DNA of 6,967 nucleotides from Candidatus Falkowiibacteriota bacterium. GTDB taxonomy: Bacteria; Patescibacteriota; Patescibacteriia; Patescibacteriales; UBA12465. How positions within the stretch are numbered: the first letter of the stretch is position 1; each line of letters starts with the position of its first letter. Of this stretch, positions 4,628 to 6,967 are shown piece after piece. A model generated the notes under the pieces. It was not told where the DNA came from, made no database searches, and saw nothing but the letters and a program-made list of their open reading frames with translations. Location: positions 1 to 6,967 of the forward strand of contig CAIMEI010000009.1 of assembly GCA_903839955.1 (NCBI GenBank), given 5' to 3'. The position numbers were made by a program, and so were the translations under genes.

Positions 4628-6449
4628 ATTTAGGCGGTTTGGCGCCCAACAAAGCATCAAATTCCACTTTCTCCAAAGTCTCTTTTTCTAGTAATACTTC
4701 AACAATTTTCTCTAGAGCTTCGCGGTGGGCATTGATTATCTTATTGGCTTGTTCCGTGGCCAAAGACAAGAGGCCGGAAACTTCACCGTCGATGGTTTCG
4801 GCGGTTTTTTCGCTATAATCGCGATTTTCGTGAATTTCACGGCCCAAAAAGACCATCTCCTCTTTGTCGCCGAAAGTGCGTGTGCCAAGTTTATCGCTCA
4901 TGCCGTACTCGGTAATCATCGCCCGAGCCAAGGCGGTCGCCCGACGCAAATCGGAGGTAGCGCCCGTGGTCACTTCACCAAAAACATCCTTTTCGGTTAA
5001 ATGGCCGCCAAGTAAAACTGCCAATTCTTCCACAAATTCACTGCGGGAATGCATGTGGCGGTCTTCCAGGGGGACTTTCAAGGTGTAGCCGCCGGCATTG
5101 CCGCGGGCAATGATGGAAACTTTCTGCACGGGATCAATCTGGGTGGAAAAATGCGCCACCAAAGCATGACCGGCTTCGTGGTAGGCCGTGATTTTCTTTT
5201 CTTTGTCAGTAATCACGCGGCTGCGTCTTTCTGGACCAATCATTACTTTTTCAATTGATTCAAACAAATCCTCCATGCTGATTTCTTTTTTGTTTTGGCG
5301 CGCCGCCAAGATGGCCGCCTCATTCAAAACATTGGCCAAGTCGGCGCCGGAAAAACCAGCCGTTCTCTCGGCCACAAATTTCAAATCGGCATCTTTGGCC
5401 AGCGGTTTTTTCTGCGCGTGAACTAATAAAATGGCTTCGCGGTCTTTGAGGTCGGGATTATCAATCATTACCCTTCGATCAAAACGCCCCGGACGCAGCA
5501 AAGCCGGGTCCAAAACATCGGGACGATTAGTGGCGGCAATGACAATGACGTTGTTGGTGGTTTCAAAGCCGTCCATTTCCACTAAAATTTGGTTGAGAGT
5601 TTGTTCGCGTTCGTCGTGCCCGCCGCCCAAACCGGTACCGCGGCGACGGCCGACGGCGTCGATTTCATCAATAAAAATAATGCAAGGTGAAGTTTTTTTG
5701 GCTTTTTCAAAGAGCGAGCGCACGCGAGAAGCGCCCACGCCAACAAACATTTCCACGAACTCCGAACCGGACATATGGAAAAAAGGTACGCCCGCTTCAC
5801 CGGCCACGGCGCGCGCCATTAAGGTTTTTCCCGTTCCCGGGCCGCCCAAAAGCAGAACGCCGCGCGGAATGCGCGCCCCCAAATCGTGAAACTTCTTCGG
5901 GAATTTCAAAAATTCCACCACCTCTTTCAATTCTTCTTTCGCCTCTTTGGCGCCGGCCACATCCTTGAAAGTGATTTTTTCTTTTTTCTCCAAATTGAAT
6001 TCTTTGGCCTGGCTCTGTCCGAAAGACATCGCCTTGGAATTAGCGCCGGCCATACCGCGCATCATAAAGAAAAGGAAAATGCCTAGTAGCACCATCGGCA
6101 GAAGTATCGGCAAAACAGAAGAGACAAAAATATCCATCCCGCTCTGATCTTTGACGTTCACCGCCACGCTCGCCATCTGCACGGGGTCAATCTTGTAATC
6201 CGACATCAAAGAAGCCAGAGATTCGCCGGTTTCCTTCTTCACTTCCTGTTGGCGACCGTCTTGCAGAGTGAGCAACAGGGAATCGCCGGAGACATCAATG
6301 GATTTAACCTGGCCGCTCTTCACTTCGGCCACCATGGCCTGCAAACCGGCCTTTTCAATACTTTTCTTGTTCTGGAAAGCGGAAAAAACGGCGGCAATCG
6401 CCAAAAATATCAAGAAAAACCAAATAAAATTACGCAGCAACTTTTTCAT
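4620..6449 (-). CDS. ftsH: ATP-dependent zinc metalloprotease FtsH
   Basis: This 609-residue membrane-anchored AAA+ protease degrades misfolded or unassembled membrane proteins and short-lived regulators. One membrane segment is at about residues 7-25, followed by an extracytoplasmic domain of about 80 residues and a second membrane segment at about 107-130. The AAA+ module shows Walker A GGPGTGKT (202-209), pore-loop MFVGVG (234-239), Walker B CIIFIDEID (256-264) and the second region of homology TNRPDVLDPALLRPGRFD (307-324) with arginine fingers Arg319 and Arg322. The protease domain has HEAGH (424-428), with Asp500 as the expected third zinc ligand. Compared with E. coli (644 residues) the C-terminal tail is short, ending just after the last helices. 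Walker A starts GG where GP is usual. The ATG at 6449 gives the expected cytosolic MKKLLRN before the first membrane segment; no Shine-Dalgarno is present. Confidence 0.98.
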   Translation of the reverse strand: MKKLLRNFIWFFLIFLAIAAVFSAFQNKKSIEKAGLQAMVAEVKSGQVKSIDVSGDSLLLTLQDGRQQEVKKETGESLASLMSDYKIDPVQMASVAVNVKDQSGMDIFVSSVLPILLPMVLLGIFLFFMMRGMAGANSKAMSFGQSQAKEFNLEKKEKITFKDVAGAKEAKEELKEVVEFLKFPKKFHDLGARIPRGVLLLGGPGTGKTLMARAVAGEAGVPFFHMSGSEFVEMFVGVGASRVRSLFEKAKKTSPCIIFIDEIDAVGRRRGTGLGGGHDEREQTLNQILVEMDGFETTNNVIVIAATNRPDVLDPALLRPGRFDRRVMIDNPDLKDREAILLVHAQKKPLAKDADLKFVAERTAGFSGADLANVLNEAAILAARQNKKEISMEDLFESIEKVMIGPERRSRVITDKEKKITAYHEAGHALVAHFSTQIDPVQKVSIIARGNAGGYTLKVPLEDRHMHSRSEFVEELAVLLGGHLTEKDVFGEVTTGATSDLRRATALARAMITEYGMSDKLGTRTFGDKEEMVFLGREIHENRDYSEKTAETIDGEVSGLLSLATEQANKIINAHREALEKIVEVLLEKETLEKVEFDALLGAKPPKFD

Positions 6450-6482
6450 AATATCAATAAAAGTTTAATTATTTTCACAAAA

Positions 6483-6511
6483 ATCATAGCACCGAGAGGC
6501 ACTTTTGGCAA
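6483..6511 (-). promoter_or_regulatory. Predicted extended -10 promoter for ftsH
   Basis: The minus strand has TTGCCA (6506-6511), a 17-bp spacer and TATGAT (6483-6488), preceded by TGC to give an extended -10 (TGnTATGAT). The start would lie near 6476, about 27 nt before the ftsH ATG. It sits just after the terminator of the upstream gene, which fits an independent ftsH transcript. Confidence 0.65.
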
Positions 6512-6520
6512 ATAATAGTA

Positions 6521-6550
6521 TTATAAAAGGCAGTAATTTTGTTACTGCCT
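6521..6550 (-). terminator. Intrinsic terminator after the unrecognised gene
   Basis: AGGCAGTAA, loop CAAAA, TTACTGCCT form a perfect 9-bp stem followed by TTTTATAA on the minus strand. It begins about 28 nt after the TAA of the upstream gene and ends before the ftsH promoter, so it separates the two transcription units. Confidence 0.85.
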
Positions 6551-6577
6551 GTTTTGTGTTTTGCGGACCCCTGGCTA

Positions 6578-6967
6578 TTACTTCCAGGAAATAATCTCCT
6601 GATAAATCTCTAAGGATTTCGCCCTGGTTAAATTCTCAATTTGTGAGACAAATGAAATTATTTGTCTCTTATGTTTAACGCTGAGCTGACGCCAATTTTT
6701 CACGTTAGAAATTCCTGAAAAATCGATAGTCTTATCTTTCAGTTTAATTGTTCCTAGAATTTCTCCGGAAAGCCGATAGATGTAATAGAGACAATCCTGC
6801 GTCTTTAGCACAGCAACTTCACTAGTTACCATATCTTCATACCTCTGAATAAAGCTTTTTGATAATGGGCCATCGTCATGATAAACGGTCTCTATTTTAC
6901 GAACATTTTCATAGAACCAGCCCCAAATAGGGTATAAGGCCATCCGGCATTCATAAAATTCATTTTC
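6578..6967 (-). CDS. Hypothetical protein (probably 5'-truncated by the window edge)
   Basis: I do not recognise this protein. The first in-window ATG (6943) gives 121 residues starting MALYPIWGWFYENVRK. The frame stays open for eight more codons to the edge (ENEFYECR), so the true start may lie outside. The composition is ordinary and soluble-looking, with aromatic residues near the start and a charged, probably helical end (HKRQIISFVSQIENLTRAKSLEIYQEIISWK). There is no signal peptide, membrane segment or catalytic motif that I can see. The segment LYYIYRLSGEILGTIKLKDKTIDFSG looks like short beta strands. There is no Shine-Dalgarno before the ATG. The gene ends with TAA and is followed by a strong terminator, which supports it being a real expressed gene. 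Confidence 0.6.
   Translation of the reverse strand, partial: ENEFYECRMALYPIWGWFYENVRKIETVYHDDGPLSKSFIQRYEDMVTSEVAVLKTQDCLYYIYRLSGEILGTIKLKDKTIDFSGISNVKNWRQLSVKHKRQIISFVSQIENLTRAKSLEIYQEIISWK

Noticed and set aside
5431..5889. Plus-strand frame of 152 codons, and a 72-codon minus frame at 5582-5800
   Set aside because: Both are out-of-frame shadows of the strongly conserved ftsH AAA+ region; they lack any recognisable domain.

Overview
This window looks like chromosomal sequence from a small-genome bacterium, most likely of the Candidate Phyla Radiation (Patescibacteria, Parcubacteria-like). This is an inference. It rests on a 23S rRNA gene with no 16S gene in front of it, extra stem-loops inside that 23S, a short compact bL32, and a tight run of housekeeping genes with almost no Shine-Dalgarno signals. 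All reading frames close with standard stops (five TAA, one TAG), and no recoding is needed.

Everything supported here lies on the minus strand, so the order of transcription runs from high to low coordinates. At the right edge (6578-6967) is an unrecognised gene whose frame stays open to the window end; it closes with a clear intrinsic terminator. Next is a promoter and ftsH (4620-6449), encoding the membrane AAA+ zinc protease. A second promoter overlaps the ftsH stop and starts an apparent operon: rpmF (bL32), nusB, rnc and a pilT-family ATPase gene. A 50-nt imperfect hairpin lies between rpmF and nusB; nusB, rnc and pilT are only 4 and 10 nt apart.

Twenty-seven bases after pilT lies a textbook-perfect sigma70 promoter (TTGACA, 17-bp spacer, TATAAT). 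It is followed by a roughly 360-nt leader and then the 5' half of a 23S rRNA gene, which leaves the window at position 1 near E. coli position 1350. The leader contains an intrinsic-terminator-like hairpin about 115 nt after the predicted start, preceded by a mutually exclusive longer stem. This is either an attenuator in front of the rRNA or a separate small RNA gene.

The genes share a theme. NusB (rRNA antitermination), RNase III (rRNA maturation and mRNA decay) and bL32 (a 50S protein) sit directly upstream of a stand-alone 23S gene. FtsH handles membrane protein quality control, and PilT would power type IV pilus retraction. The least explained parts are the 23S leader, the rpmF-nusB hairpin as a possible RNase III target, and the 23S expansion segments.
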